Assembly (NCBI GenBank): GCA_022792815.1
Contig: JAAWBS010000046.1
Location: 38,779-102,778, forward strand
Length of the DNA stretch: 64,000 nucleotides
DNA from: Hungatella sp.
GTDB taxonomy: Bacteria > Bacillota > Clostridia > Lachnospirales > Lachnospiraceae
Direction of reading: 5' to 3'
The notes under the pieces were generated by a model. The model saw only the letters and a program-made list of their open reading frames with translations, was not told where the DNA came from and made no database searches. This document shows, one piece after another, positions 9,230 through 17,788 of this stretch (the stretch's first letter is position 1; each line of letters begins with the position of its first letter). The position numbers were made by a program, and so were the translations under genes.

Positions 9230-9475
9230 AAGTACACAATAAGTCAATGCGTTGACGGGGACAGTACGCTGCCAGGAGTCGTTCAGAGAGAGATGGGAAG
9301 GTGTGAGCATCTTACGAGTCCGGTATCGGAAGACCGCCCCGGAGCGATCCTTAATCGGATCCGGTGATTCCGTTATCGTCAAAAAGAGTGGCCAGGGCAA
9401 AATTGTCCCGGCAAGCAGGGTGGAACCGCGAATTATTCGTCCCTTCTCACAGGAAACTGTGGGGAGGGATTTTTT
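9230..9475 (+). promoter_or_regulatory. T-box leader, threonine specifier (ACC)
   Basis: A tRNA-sensing leader RNA that lets transcription continue when uncharged tRNA-Thr pairs with it. It shows a stem I with the AGAGAG element (near 9286-9294) and the distal GGTGTGAGCATC part. A likely ACC specifier at 9333-9335 lies in the context GAAGACCGCCCCGGAG. The T-box sequence AGGGTGGAACCGCG is at 9417-9430. The antiterminator competes with the terminator at 9440-9475. The ACC codon agrees with the downstream threonyl-tRNA synthetase. Confidence 0.93.
9440..9475 (+). terminator. T-box conditional terminator
   Basis: TCCCTTCTCACAG (9440-9452) pairs with CTGTGGGGAGGGA (9457-9469) around a GAAA loop, followed by TTTTTT. 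Its 5' arm lies just downstream of the T-box sequence, as expected for the regulated terminator. Confidence 0.9.
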
Positions 9476-9576
9476 GTCTTATAGGAAAGCGCTCCTGTGA
9501 GACAAAAACCCTCCGATTGCGTCCCACTGCGGCGGAGAGGAAGCGGGCTCAAATACGTGAAAAGGAGAACAGCACG

Positions 9577-11505
9577 ATGAAGGTAACATTAAAAGACGGA
9601 AGCGTCAAAGAATACTCCCAACCCATGTCAGTCATTGACATCGCGGCGGACATAAGCTCAGGCCTTGCCAGGATGGCCTGCGGCGGGGAGATCGACGGGG
9701 AGAGCGTGGATCTGAGAACTGTGGTGGACAGGGACTGTCAGCTGAACATTCTGACGGCAAAGGACGAGAAAGGCCTGGCGGCTCTGCGCCACACCGCAAG
9801 CCATGTGATGGCCCAGGCAGTCAAGAGGCTGTATCCGGATGCCAAGCTGGCCATCGGACCTTCCATTGCCGACGGATTTTACTATGACATCGACTTCGCC
9901 TCCCCCATCACGGCGGAGGAACTGGAGAAGATCGAGGCTGAGATGAAGAAGATCATCAAGGAGGCCCTGCCTCTGGAGCGGTTTACTCTGCCCAGAGAGG
10001 AGGCTCTGGCTCTCATGAAGGAGAAGGAAGAGCCCTACAAGGTAGAGCTCATCGAGGATCTGCCGGAGGGAGAGGAGATCAGCTTCTATAAGCAGGGAGA
10101 ATTTACGGACCTGTGCGCAGGCCCTCACCTGATGAACACCAAGGATGTGGGAAAGGCCTACAAGCTGACCAGCATCGCCGGAGCCTACTGGAGAGGCAAT
10201 GAGCACAACAAGATGCTGACCCGTATCTATGCCACGGCATTTGCGAAGAAGGAGGAGCTGGAGGCCTACATCACCATGATGGAGGAGGCCAAAAAGCGGG
10301 ATCACCGGAAGTTGGGAAGAGAGCTGGGATTGTTCCTGATGCACGACGCGGGACCGGGATTCCCCTTCTTCCTGCCCAAGGGCATGATGCTCAAAAATAC
10401 GCTGATGGAGTACTGGAGAGAGATCCACAAGAAGGCAGGATATGTGGAGATCTCCACCCCCATCATCTTAAACAGAAGCCTGTGGGAGACCTCCGGCCAC
10501 TGGGATCACTACAAGAACAACATGTACACCACGGTCATCGACGAACAGGACTACGCGGTAAAGCCCATGAACTGCCCGGGCGGAGTCCTGGTCTATGCCT
10601 CCGAGCCCCGTTCTTACCGGGATCTTCCTCTGAGGCTGGGGGAGGTGGGACTGGTACACCGCCACGAGAAGTCGGGACAGCTCCACGGTCTCATGAGGGT
10701 GAGATGCTTTAACCAGGACGATGCCCATATCTTCATGACTCCGGATCAGATCAAGGAGGAGATCATGGGGGTGGCCAGGCTCATCGACAATGTGTACACA
10801 CTCTTTGGATTCAAGTACCATGTGGAACTGTCCACCAGGCCCGAGGACAGCATGGGAAGCGACGAGGACTGGGAGATGGCTACAGACGGCCTGAGAAGCG
10901 CTCTCGACGAGCTGGGCCTGGACTATGTGGTCAATGAGGGAGACGGCGCCTTCTACGGACCTAAGATCGACTTCCATCTGGTGGACGCCATCGGCAGAAC
11001 CTGGCAGTGCGGCACCATCCAGCTGGACTTCCAGCTGCCCCAGCGGTTCGAACTGGAGTATCAGGGGGCAGACGGGGAGAAGCATCGCCCCATCATGATC
11101 CACCGGGTGGCCTTTGGCTCTATCGAGCGGTTCATCGGAATCCTCATCGAGCACTTCGCCGGGGCATTCCCCACATGGCTGGCTCCGGTGCAGGTGAAGG
11201 TCCTTCCCATTTCCGACAAATTCATCGAATACGCCGAGGATGTGAGGAGACAGCTTGACGAGGCAGGGATCCGGGTAGAGCTGGATACCCGCTCCGAGAA
11301 GATCGGCTACAAGATCCGGGAGGCCCAGATGCAGAAGATCCCCTACATGCTGATCGTGGGGCAGAAGGAGCAGGAGGAAGCCAAAGTGTCCGTCAGAAGC
11401 AGATTCGAGGGAGACGAGGGCCAGAAGTCCACAGACGAGTTTATCCGTGCAGTGAAGGAGGAGATCGGTTCCAGAGCAGTGCGCCAGGTGAATCAGGTTT
11501 CCTAG
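9577..11505 (+). CDS. thrS: Threonine--tRNA ligase
   Basis: Class II synthetase that charges tRNA-Thr. The 642-residue protein has, in order, an N-terminal TGS domain (MKVTLKDGSVKEYS, residues 1-60) and the editing domain with HTASHVMAQAVKRLYPDAK in outline. The catalytic core carries motif 2 (PMNCPGGVLVYASEPRSYRDLPLR) and motif 3 (HRVAFGSIERFIGILIEHFAGAFP). A C-terminal anticodon-binding domain ends it. An upstream in-frame start at 9364 would lie within the T-box and is rejected. ATG 9577 follows AAAGGAGAA. The gene is monocistronic under T-box control. Confidence 0.97.
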   Translation: MKVTLKDGSVKEYSQPMSVIDIAADISSGLARMACGGEIDGESVDLRTVVDRDCQLNILTAKDEKGLAALRHTASHVMAQAVKRLYPDAKLAIGPSIADGFYYDIDFASPITAEELEKIEAEMKKIIKEALPLERFTLPREEALALMKEKEEPYKVELIEDLPEGEEISFYKQGEFTDLCAGPHLMNTKDVGKAYKLTSIAGAYWRGNEHNKMLTRIYATAFAKKEELEAYITMMEEAKKRDHRKLGRELGLFLMHDAGPGFPFFLPKGMMLKNTLMEYWREIHKKAGYVEISTPIILNRSLWETSGHWDHYKNNMYTTVIDEQDYAVKPMNCPGGVLVYASEPRSYRDLPLRLGEVGLVHRHEKSGQLHGLMRVRCFNQDDAHIFMTPDQIKEEIMGVARLIDNVYTLFGFKYHVELSTRPEDSMGSDEDWEMATDGLRSALDELGLDYVVNEGDGAFYGPKIDFHLVDAIGRTWQCGTIQLDFQLPQRFELEYQGADGEKHRPIMIHRVAFGSIERFIGILIEHFAGAFPTWLAPVQVKVLPISDKFIEYAEDVRRQLDEAGIRVELDTRSEKIGYKIREAQMQKIPYMLIVGQKEQEEAKVSVRSRFEGDEGQKSTDEFIRAVKEEIGSRAVRQVNQVS

Positions 11506-11534
11506 AATAGAACGTCCCAGACAACACAGAGAAA

Positions 11535-11574
11535 AAGAGTCCGTTCAATCTGATGAGCGGGCTCTTCTTTTTTT
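11535..11574 (+). terminator. Intrinsic terminator after thrS
   Basis: A 13-bp stem (11535-11547 / 11554-11566) with a 6-nt loop leads into a T-rich tract. Confidence 0.88.
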
Positions 11575-11617
11575 GGAAACATCTCACAAATATTTTACAA
11601 AAAAGTTCACAAAACAG

Positions 11618-11647
11618 TTGACAAACACCTATAAATATAATATTATA
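11618..11647 (+). promoter_or_regulatory. Probable promoter of the frl operon with AT-rich palindrome
   Basis: TTGACA (11618-11623), 17 bp, TATTAT (11641-11646). The -10 region overlaps a perfect 12-bp palindrome TATAATATTATA (11636-11647), and more dyad-like AT repeats follow to about 11690. The palindrome could be an operator, but AT-rich palindromes also arise by chance. Confidence 0.5.
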
Positions 11648-11708
11648 ATAACACATATAACATTATATAACAACTTATAAAAATCAAAAAAAGCGGAGGG
11701 CTAAGTTT

Positions 11709-12686
11709 ATGAAGCAGGAACACATGGATCAGATTAACGTTGCAGTGAAGGCCGTGGCAGAGAAGAAGCATATCAATCATTTTTACTTTGTAGCATGCGG
11801 CGGTTCTCAGGCATTTATGATGCCGGCACAGTATATTTTTGACAGAGAGATTCCCACTCCCGCGAGTATCTATACTTCCAATGAATTTGTGCACAGAGCG
11901 CCTGCGGCCCTGGGTCCGGATTCCGTCGTGATCACCTGTTCCCATTCAGGCAATACTCCCGAGACCGTAAAGGCCACGGAGGTGGCGAGAGAGAAGGGTG
12001 CCACCACCATCGCTCTGTCCAACCTGGTAGACTCTCCTCTGTGGAAGGCTGCCGAGTATCCGCTCCACTATGACTGGGGAAAAGAGGCGGATGCCAGCGA
12101 TCTGAACAAAGGCGTCCTGTACTCCCTGATCTTTCGGATCCTCAACACCGTGGCTCCCTGTGAGAAGTATGAGAAGGCCGTCGCTTCCGTGGAGAATCTT
12201 CACGAGGTGCTTGAGAGAGCGAAAGCACTCTATGCAGATACCGTAAAGGCGTGGGGCAAGAAATACAAGAGAGAGGAACTGATCTACACCATGGGCAGCG
12301 GCGCCTGCTACGGAGAGACCTACTCTTTTGCCATCTGTCTGCTGATGGAGATGCAGTGGATCCATTCCAACTGTATCCATTCCGGCGAGTATTTCCACGG
12401 ACCCTTCGAGGTGACGGATTTTGACGTTCCCTTCATCATCGTGAAAGGCCTAGGCGCCACCAGACCTCTCGACCAGAGAGCTTACGACTTCTGCCAGAAG
12501 TACTCGGAGAGCATCATGCTGGTAGACTGCGAGACCTTCGACCTGACCGGCATCGACGAGGAAGTCAGAGAGTATTTCGCTCCCCTGGCAGCAGGTGCGG
12601 TTCTCCGCTCCCTGGCAGATGCCTTTGCATACGAGAGAGGCCATGACTTAAGCGTCCGCCGCTATATGTGGAAGATGGAATATTAA
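11709..12686 (+). CDS. frlB: SIS-domain fructosamine-6-phosphate deglycase (FrlB-like)
   Basis: Predicted to split fructoselysine 6-phosphate, or a related fructosamine 6-phosphate, into glucose 6-phosphate and the free amino acid. The 325-residue protein has two SIS domains. The first holds HFYFVACGGSQAF and SVVITCSHSGNTPETVKA (sugar-phosphate binding); the second holds YTMGSGACYGETYSFA. A catalytic-type HSGEYFHGPFEV segment follows. It is the first gene of a cluster ordered like Bacillus frlB-O-N-M-D. The function is inferred from that order together with the FrlD-like kinase. A generic glucosamine-type isomerase is the alternative. Confidence 0.82.
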   Translation: MKQEHMDQINVAVKAVAEKKHINHFYFVACGGSQAFMMPAQYIFDREIPTPASIYTSNEFVHRAPAALGPDSVVITCSHSGNTPETVKATEVAREKGATTIALSNLVDSPLWKAAEYPLHYDWGKEADASDLNKGVLYSLIFRILNTVAPCEKYEKAVASVENLHEVLERAKALYADTVKAWGKKYKREELIYTMGSGACYGETYSFAICLLMEMQWIHSNCIHSGEYFHGPFEVTDFDVPFIIVKGLGATRPLDQRAYDFCQKYSESIMLVDCETFDLTGIDEEVREYFAPLAAGAVLRSLADAFAYERGHDLSVRRYMWKMEY

Positions 12687-12742
12687 TGGGGGATCCGTTT
12701 TTCGGACAGACGGCGTAAGCAGGAAAAGAGGAGGAAGAGGAA

Positions 12743-14080
12743 ATGAAGATGAAACGAGCAGCAGCATTGGCACTGGCCTTGGTCATGGGATTGTCCCTGA
12801 CAGCCTGCAGCAACGGGGCCGATAATCAACCGGACGGCCAGACACAGGCAGCAGGCGGACAGTCGGGTGCGGGCAGTCAGTCCGGCGGGGAAAAGATTGT
12901 CATCAATTTCTTTCACCGCTGGCCCAACGACCCGAAGAACTCCATGTTTAAGGAACTGATCGATCAGTATATGGCGGAGAATCCCAATGTGACCATCAAC
13001 ATGGACTGTATCTTAAACGATCAGTACAAGGAGAAGATCCGCATGGTGGTAAGCACGGATGAGATACCGGACATTTTCTCCTCCTGGTCAGGAACCTTTG
13101 CCCAGGAGATGATCGCCTCCGGCAATGTGGCGCCTCTTAATGGACTGTACGAGTCGGATCCGGAGTGGGCCGGCAAGATCGCCAAGGCCAGTATAGACGG
13201 TTTTACCTTTGACGGCGAGATTTACGGGGTGCCCTGGTCCCAGGACGGCAAGGTATTTTTCTACAACAAGAAGATTTTTGCCGACAACAATATTCAGATT
13301 CCCGCCACATGGGATGAGTTCATCGGTGTTCTGGATGCCTTAAAGGCGGCGGGATATGAGACTCCCATCGTGGAGGGGTTGACAGACAACTGGGCTATTC
13401 TTCACTATCTGGGGACCATGAATCAGAGGATGGTGGATCCGGGAGTCCTGGCCAAAGACTATACGGTAGCCACAGGGGAATTCACGGACCCGGCCTATGT
13501 GGAGGTCTTAAAAAAATGGCAGCAGCTCGTGTCCTACATGGGAGAGGTCTGTGTGGCCATCGACCACGAGACGGCCAGAGGCACCTATTTTGCCACGGGC
13601 GAGGCGCCTGTCATGTATCTGCAGCTGGCAGAGATCCCTCATATCGAGAAGCTGATCCCGGAGGATTTTGAGTACGGGTTCTTCAACTTCCCGGCATTTG
13701 AGGAGGGAAAAGGCGACACAAAGGCTTTGACAGGAGCTCCAGAAGGATTTATGATCAGCAACAAGACCAAGCATCCCGAGGAGTGCGAGAAGTTTTTAAA
13801 ATGGCTGGTGAGCAAGAACGGCGGAGAGGCGCTGACAGTCAAGTGCGGGGACATCTCCAGCGTGGACGGGGCCGTGGACGAGACCAATGCCCTTCCGTCC
13901 CAGCTGGAGGCCATGGACATGATTAAGTCTGCCTCCATGCTGGCACCATGGTTTGACAATGCGTGCGATGCCTCTGTCTATACGGTATACGGCCAGGGGG
14001 CACAGGCTATCGCCACAGGGGACGAGACACCGGAGAGCGTGATGACACAGGTGCAGGAGGCGGCGGCATCCCTGCACTGA
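12743..14080 (+). CDS. frlO: Sugar/fructosamine ABC transporter, lipoprotein substrate-binding protein
   Basis: A lipid-anchored extracellular binding protein of the family 1 (MalE/UgpB-like) type, 445 residues. The signal peptide ends in the lipobox LTAC (Cys about residue 22), followed by a Ser/Gly/Gln-rich linker. The mature part has NFFHRWPNDPKNSMFKELID and the WDEFIGVLDALKAAGY and GAPEGFMISNKTKHPE segments typical of these solute binders. It is 56 bp after frlB and is followed by a hairpin that would raise its expression relative to the permeases. The substrate is inferred from the operon. Confidence 0.82.
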   Translation: MKMKRAAALALALVMGLSLTACSNGADNQPDGQTQAAGGQSGAGSQSGGEKIVINFFHRWPNDPKNSMFKELIDQYMAENPNVTINMDCILNDQYKEKIRMVVSTDEIPDIFSSWSGTFAQEMIASGNVAPLNGLYESDPEWAGKIAKASIDGFTFDGEIYGVPWSQDGKVFFYNKKIFADNNIQIPATWDEFIGVLDALKAAGYETPIVEGLTDNWAILHYLGTMNQRMVDPGVLAKDYTVATGEFTDPAYVEVLKKWQQLVSYMGEVCVAIDHETARGTYFATGEAPVMYLQLAEIPHIEKLIPEDFEYGFFNFPAFEEGKGDTKALTGAPEGFMISNKTKHPEECEKFLKWLVSKNGGEALTVKCGDISSVDGAVDETNALPSQLEAMDMIKSASMLAPWFDNACDASVYTVYGQGAQAIATGDETPESVMTQVQEAAASLH

Positions 14081-14109
14081 GGGAATCATCGGACACCAAG
14101 TAAACAGTA

Positions 14110-14140
14110 GGGGAGAGGAAGGAGAAGCCTTTCCCCTTTT
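14110..14140 (+). terminator. Attenuator-like hairpin between the binding protein and permease genes
   Basis: A 9-bp stem GGGGAGAGG (14110-14118) / CCTTTCCCC (14128-14136) is followed by TTTT. It probably gives partial termination or 3' protection, so the binding protein is made in excess. Confidence 0.6.
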
Positions 14141-14163
14141 CAGAAAGATGGGATTGATTTAGA

Positions 14164-15048
14164 TTGAAAAAGAGAAGAAATTTGGAGGCTCTGGCCTTTG
14201 CGGTGCCGGCTCTGCTGATCTTGAGCCTGTTTGTGTTCTATCCGCTGGTCAGAAATATGATCTATAGTTTTCAGTCGTTTACATTGTCTTCTGTGGCAAA
14301 AGAGTGGGTGGGGCTGAAAAATTATATGACACTGTTTTCGGACAAGATTATCTTGACCTGTCTGAAAAATAATATTCTGTACGCATTGATCTCAATCGTG
14401 ATTCAGGTTGGTTTCGGCCTTGTGTTGGCGGCTGTCCTTGAGGACGTGGCCTTTCGGAAGCTGTCCCCGGTTTTGAGAAGTATTTATTTTGTTCCAACCG
14501 TGATCTCCATGACCGTAGTCTGTCTGCTGTTTGAGTTTATCTACAACCCACAGATCGGTCTGCTCAACAGCTTTTTAGAGATCATCGGACTTCCCGGACT
14601 CACCAGAATCTGGCTGGGAAGCAAGAAGACGGCCATGTTCTCGGTCATCGCCGTATCTCAGTGGCAGAGCACCGGTTATGTGACCATGCTTTTTATCGTG
14701 GCGATTCAGAAGATTCCCAAGGACCTGTACGAGGCGGCCCAAGTGGACGGGGCCGGCAAGATCAAACGATTCTTTTATATCACGGTTCCCCAGGTACGTC
14801 AGATGTTTTTTGTGACCATGATTCTGACAGTCTCCGGCGCGTTTACCGTATTCAACGAGCCCTATATCCTGACAGGAGGAGGGCCGGGGACGGCCACTAT
14901 GGTGCTGTCACTTCACATGTACCAGACGGGATTTGTAAAGAACAACATGGGCTATGCATCCACGATCGCTATGGTGATCTTTGTGATCACGGCGCTCCTG
15001 TCGTCGGTTCAGTTCTTCAGCTTTGGGGCGGAAAAGGGGGAACGGTAG
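14164..15048 (+). CDS. frlN: ABC transporter permease (FrlN-like)
   Basis: One of two integral membrane subunits of the fructosamine importer: 294 residues, six predicted helices, MalF/UgpA-like. The cytoplasmic EAA loop reads EAAQVDGAGKIKRFFYITVPQVRQM and contacts the ATPase. The start is a TTG at 14164, giving MKKRRNLEALAFAVPALL; its ribosome site is weak, so the start is uncertain. The stop directly abuts the ATG of the next permease gene. No ATP-binding subunit is encoded nearby, as in the Bacillus frl system, where a shared ATPase is used. Confidence 0.85.
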   Translation: MKKRRNLEALAFAVPALLILSLFVFYPLVRNMIYSFQSFTLSSVAKEWVGLKNYMTLFSDKIILTCLKNNILYALISIVIQVGFGLVLAAVLEDVAFRKLSPVLRSIYFVPTVISMTVVCLLFEFIYNPQIGLLNSFLEIIGLPGLTRIWLGSKKTAMFSVIAVSQWQSTGYVTMLFIVAIQKIPKDLYEAAQVDGAGKIKRFFYITVPQVRQMFFVTMILTVSGAFTVFNEPYILTGGGPGTATMVLSLHMYQTGFVKNNMGYASTIAMVIFVITALLSSVQFFSFGAEKGER

Positions 15049-15891
15049 ATGAGGAAAGGAAAGAAACTTAGAGTGTACGGGCCGGGCGAGGTTTTGTGGC
15101 TGGCGGTGCTTCTGCTTCTGGCAGCAGCCATCGTCTATCCGCTGTTCTGGATTCTCATGTCCTCGTTTAAAGACTATCAGGGGATATACGGAAACGTGTG
15201 GGGGTTTCCCGACGTGTGGCATGGGGAAAATTATATAACTGCCTGGAACAAGGGAATCTCCCAGTACTTTGTCAACAGTGCCGTCGTGACGGTGGTCACC
15301 ATCGTGGGAGTGGTGCTGACGGCCTCCTTTGCCGCTTTCGGCATCTGTCAGACCACAGGAGCCCTGGGCAATGCCGTCTTCCTGCTGTGCATGTGTGGTC
15401 TGCTTTTGTCACCCCAGGTCTGTCTTCTGCCTCTGTTCATGCTCCTTCGGACGCTGAAGCTTAAAAACACGCTGTGGGCCATGATTCTTCCCTACATCGC
15501 CTTCCGGCTTCCGGTGTCCATCATGATGATCCGCTCCTTCTTCGTGGGGATCTCCAAAGAGTTGGAGGAGGCGGCTACCATCGACGGAGCCTCTCTGTTC
15601 CAGATCTACCGACACATCTATCTGCCGCTGTCAAAGCCGATTTTGTCCACCGTGGTGATCATGACCGCTTACTACGGATGGAACGAGTTTATGTTTGCCA
15701 CCATATTTGTGGACAGTTCCAAACTCCGCACCATCCCTGTAGGTCTTATGACGTTTCGGGACGGTCTGATGACAGAGTGGGGAGTGGTCCTGGCCGGTAT
15801 GGTGATCGCCTGCCTGCCCATTATGATATTGTTCCTGTTGATGCAGAAAAGCTTTGTCCGGGGCATGTCCGCCGGTTCAGTGAAAGGATAA
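15049..15891 (+). CDS. frlM: ABC transporter permease (FrlM-like)
   Basis: Second membrane subunit of the importer: 280 residues, MalG-like, six predicted helices. Its EAA loop is EEAATIDGASLFQIYRHIYLP. It starts on the base after the frlN stop codon, so translation is probably coupled, and it ends 4 bp before the kinase gene. Confidence 0.87.
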   Translation: MRKGKKLRVYGPGEVLWLAVLLLLAAAIVYPLFWILMSSFKDYQGIYGNVWGFPDVWHGENYITAWNKGISQYFVNSAVVTVVTIVGVVLTASFAAFGICQTTGALGNAVFLLCMCGLLLSPQVCLLPLFMLLRTLKLKNTLWAMILPYIAFRLPVSIMMIRSFFVGISKELEEAATIDGASLFQIYRHIYLPLSKPILSTVVIMTAYYGWNEFMFATIFVDSSKLRTIPVGLMTFRDGLMTEWGVVLAGMVIACLPIMILFLLMQKSFVRGMSAGSVKG

Positions 15892-15895
15892 GGGT

Positions 15896-16708
15896 ATGAG
15901 ATTAATAGCCATAGGAGACAATGTGACAGACTGCTATCTTGATGAGGGAATCTATTTCCCGGGGGGAAACGCGGTCAATGTGGCGGTAAACTGTAAGAAG
16001 AACGGAGCCGAGAGAGTCAACTACATCGGCATCTTCGGAGACGATGACAGGGCAGACTACATCAAGGAATGTCTGAGGGAGGAGGGCGTGGAGTTTGTGC
16101 GTTCCAGAAAGGTCCATGCCCATACGGCCCAGCCCAAGGTATATCTGAAGGACGGAGACCGGGTTTTTGCGGCGGGCCCCAGGGACAGCTGTCAGCATCT
16201 GTTTGCCATCAAGATCGTGACGGAGGACATGGAGCTGATCCGGGAGTTTGACATTTGCCACACCAGCTGCTTTTCCAACCTGGAATATGAGCTGCCGGCA
16301 TTGGCAGAGCTCTGCCAGGTGTCCTTCGATTTTTCGGAGCGGCGGGAGGAGGAATACTTGGAGAGAACCTGTCCCCACCTCACCTTTGCCTTTTTCTCGG
16401 GATCGGATCTGGAGGAAGAAGAGTGTCAGGCCCTGATGAAAAAGGTTCACGGGCTCGGCACGAAGATCGTGGGCATCACCAGAGGGGCAAAAGGAGCCAT
16501 CTTCTACGACGGTGCCAAGATCTACCGTCAGGGAATAAAAAAGGTGGAAGCGGTAGATACTATGGGAGCAGGAGACAGCTTTATCGCCGGATTTTTGACG
16601 GCTTACGGGGACGGAGCACCCATGGAGGAAGCTCTGGACTATGCCGCCCAGCGGTCTGCTCTCACCTGTCTGGTAAGAGGCGGATTCGGTCACCCTCATC
16701 AGGCATAG
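15896..16708 (+). CDS. frlD: Fructoselysine/fructosamine 6-kinase, PfkB family (FrlD-like)
   Basis: Predicted to phosphorylate the imported fructosamine at C6, feeding FrlB. The 270-residue protein has the FrlD-like start RLIAIGDNVTDCYLDEGIYFPGGNAVNVAVN, a DDDRADYIKE segment, FDFSERREEEYLE and the PfkB signature DTMGAGDSFIAGFLTAYG with the catalytic Asp. It resembles the FrlD pattern of enteric and Bacillus enzymes more than generic ribokinases. Whether it prefers epsilon- or alpha-glycated amino acids cannot be read from the sequence. A strong terminator follows. Confidence 0.86.
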   Translation: MRLIAIGDNVTDCYLDEGIYFPGGNAVNVAVNCKKNGAERVNYIGIFGDDDRADYIKECLREEGVEFVRSRKVHAHTAQPKVYLKDGDRVFAAGPRDSCQHLFAIKIVTEDMELIREFDICHTSCFSNLEYELPALAELCQVSFDFSERREEEYLERTCPHLTFAFFSGSDLEEEECQALMKKVHGLGTKIVGITRGAKGAIFYDGAKIYRQGIKKVEAVDTMGAGDSFIAGFLTAYGDGAPMEEALDYAAQRSALTCLVRGGFGHPHQA

Positions 16709-16725
16709 AAAGATTGGGCAATACC

Positions 16726-16777
16726 AAAGGTCCTAAGGGATGATCAGGCCGGTCCTGAAACTTCTTAGGGCCTTTTT
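16726..16777 (+). terminator. Intrinsic terminator of the frl operon
   Basis: AAAGGTCCTAAG (16726-16737) pairs with CTTAGGGCCTTT (16764-16775) over 12 bp and ends in TTTTT. Confidence 0.85.
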
Positions 16778-16839
16778 GTATCACAGGAAATTCAGTCTGC
16801 AGGGCGGAGAGGAGAGAACTGACGGAAAATGGAACTATG

Positions 16840-16900
16840 AACCGGTTTTCATAAGCGGCCGGATTTGATGATTGATAGAACCGGTTTTTTATTATATAAT
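16840..16900 (+). promoter_or_regulatory. Promoter and putative operators of the GntR gene
   Basis: TTGATA (16872-16877), a 17-bp spacer and TATAAT (16895-16900) form the promoter. The palindrome AACCGGTT occurs twice, at 16840-16847 (upstream of -35) and 16879-16886 (inside the spacer), both in the context GAACCGGTTTT. This placement suggests a repressor site, perhaps for the GntR protein itself. The two copies could also pair as RNA to form a second terminator. Confidence 0.55.
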
Positions 16901-16982
16901 GGATACCAAGGTCCAAATACCTTTCGACCCTACTTCTATCAGGGGCCTTAGTATGAAAAGATAAGATAGCGAGGAACGATAT

Positions 16983-17756
16983 ATGTTGGATCAAAATGCG
17001 GCAACCCCTTTATATGAACAGCTGAAGCTGGCCATCAAGGAGGGGATCAAGACCGGTCAGTTTCAGCCGGGCACCAGGCTGCCCAGCGAGGCCGAGCTGG
17101 AGAAGCTCTATGACGTCAGCCGGATCACCGTGCGCCGAGCCGTGAAAGAACTGTGCGAGGAAGAGATTCTGGCCAGGAAGCAGGGCAAGGGGACTTTTGT
17201 CTTAAACACGGCGGACATAAGCTACAAAAGGCTGGACCGCACCGTAGGCGGTTTCCACGACTCTCTGGTTCAGGAGGGCAAGGTTGCCACAGTTGACATC
17301 CTGGAGAAATCAGTCATCCATGTCAATCCCTCCTATGCCAGGGATTTGGGCATCGATGAGGAAGAGGACGTGGTCTGTCTGAAACGGCTCATGTATGCCG
17401 ACGGGGTTCCGGTGATGATCGATACCGCATATATCCCAGAGAAACGATTTCCGGGAATCTATGACAAGCTGGAGGGGAATGTGGCTCTGTTTCGTCTGAT
17501 GGAACAGGGATACGGCGTCAATCTGGAGCATTATTATAAGGTGCTGAAGGTGAGAAAAGCCACGAAAGACATGGCCCGCCTGCTGAACTGTCATCAGGGG
17601 GATCCCATGTTTGACCTCTTTAAGATCACTTATAATGACAGGGGGATTCCTCAGAGCATCTCCGTCTCCATCTTAAAGGGAGAGGATACCTACTATGTCA
17701 TCTCCAGCGAAGAGGAAGACCGAATCAATCAGAGCGGCTTAAGCTGGAAAGTATGA
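16983..17756 (+). CDS. frlR: GntR/HutC-family transcriptional regulator (probable FrlR)
   Basis: A 257-residue repressor-type regulator. The N-terminal winged helix-turn-helix contains PLYEQLKLAIKEGI, GTRLPSEAELEKLYDVSRITVRRAV and ARKQGKGTFV (residues 1-75). The C-terminal UTRA (HutC-type) effector domain follows, with YIPEKRFPGIYDKL and a DPMFDLFKITYNDRGIPQSIS segment. It probably senses a sugar phosphate or fructosamine and controls the adjacent frl operon. That target is inferred from position and from the analogous Bacillus arrangement. Confidence 0.82.
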   Translation: MLDQNAATPLYEQLKLAIKEGIKTGQFQPGTRLPSEAELEKLYDVSRITVRRAVKELCEEEILARKQGKGTFVLNTADISYKRLDRTVGGFHDSLVQEGKVATVDILEKSVIHVNPSYARDLGIDEEEDVVCLKRLMYADGVPVMIDTAYIPEKRFPGIYDKLEGNVALFRLMEQGYGVNLEHYYKVLKVRKATKDMARLLNCHQGDPMFDLFKITYNDRGIPQSISVSILKGEDTYYVISSEEEDRINQSGLSWKV

Positions 17757-17788
17757 ACGAGGGAGTTTGAGGGGGGGAAAGAAGAGAC

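Noticed and set aside
9252..9500. 82-codon frame before thrS
   Set aside because: Lies within the T-box leader, whose RNA motifs explain the region.
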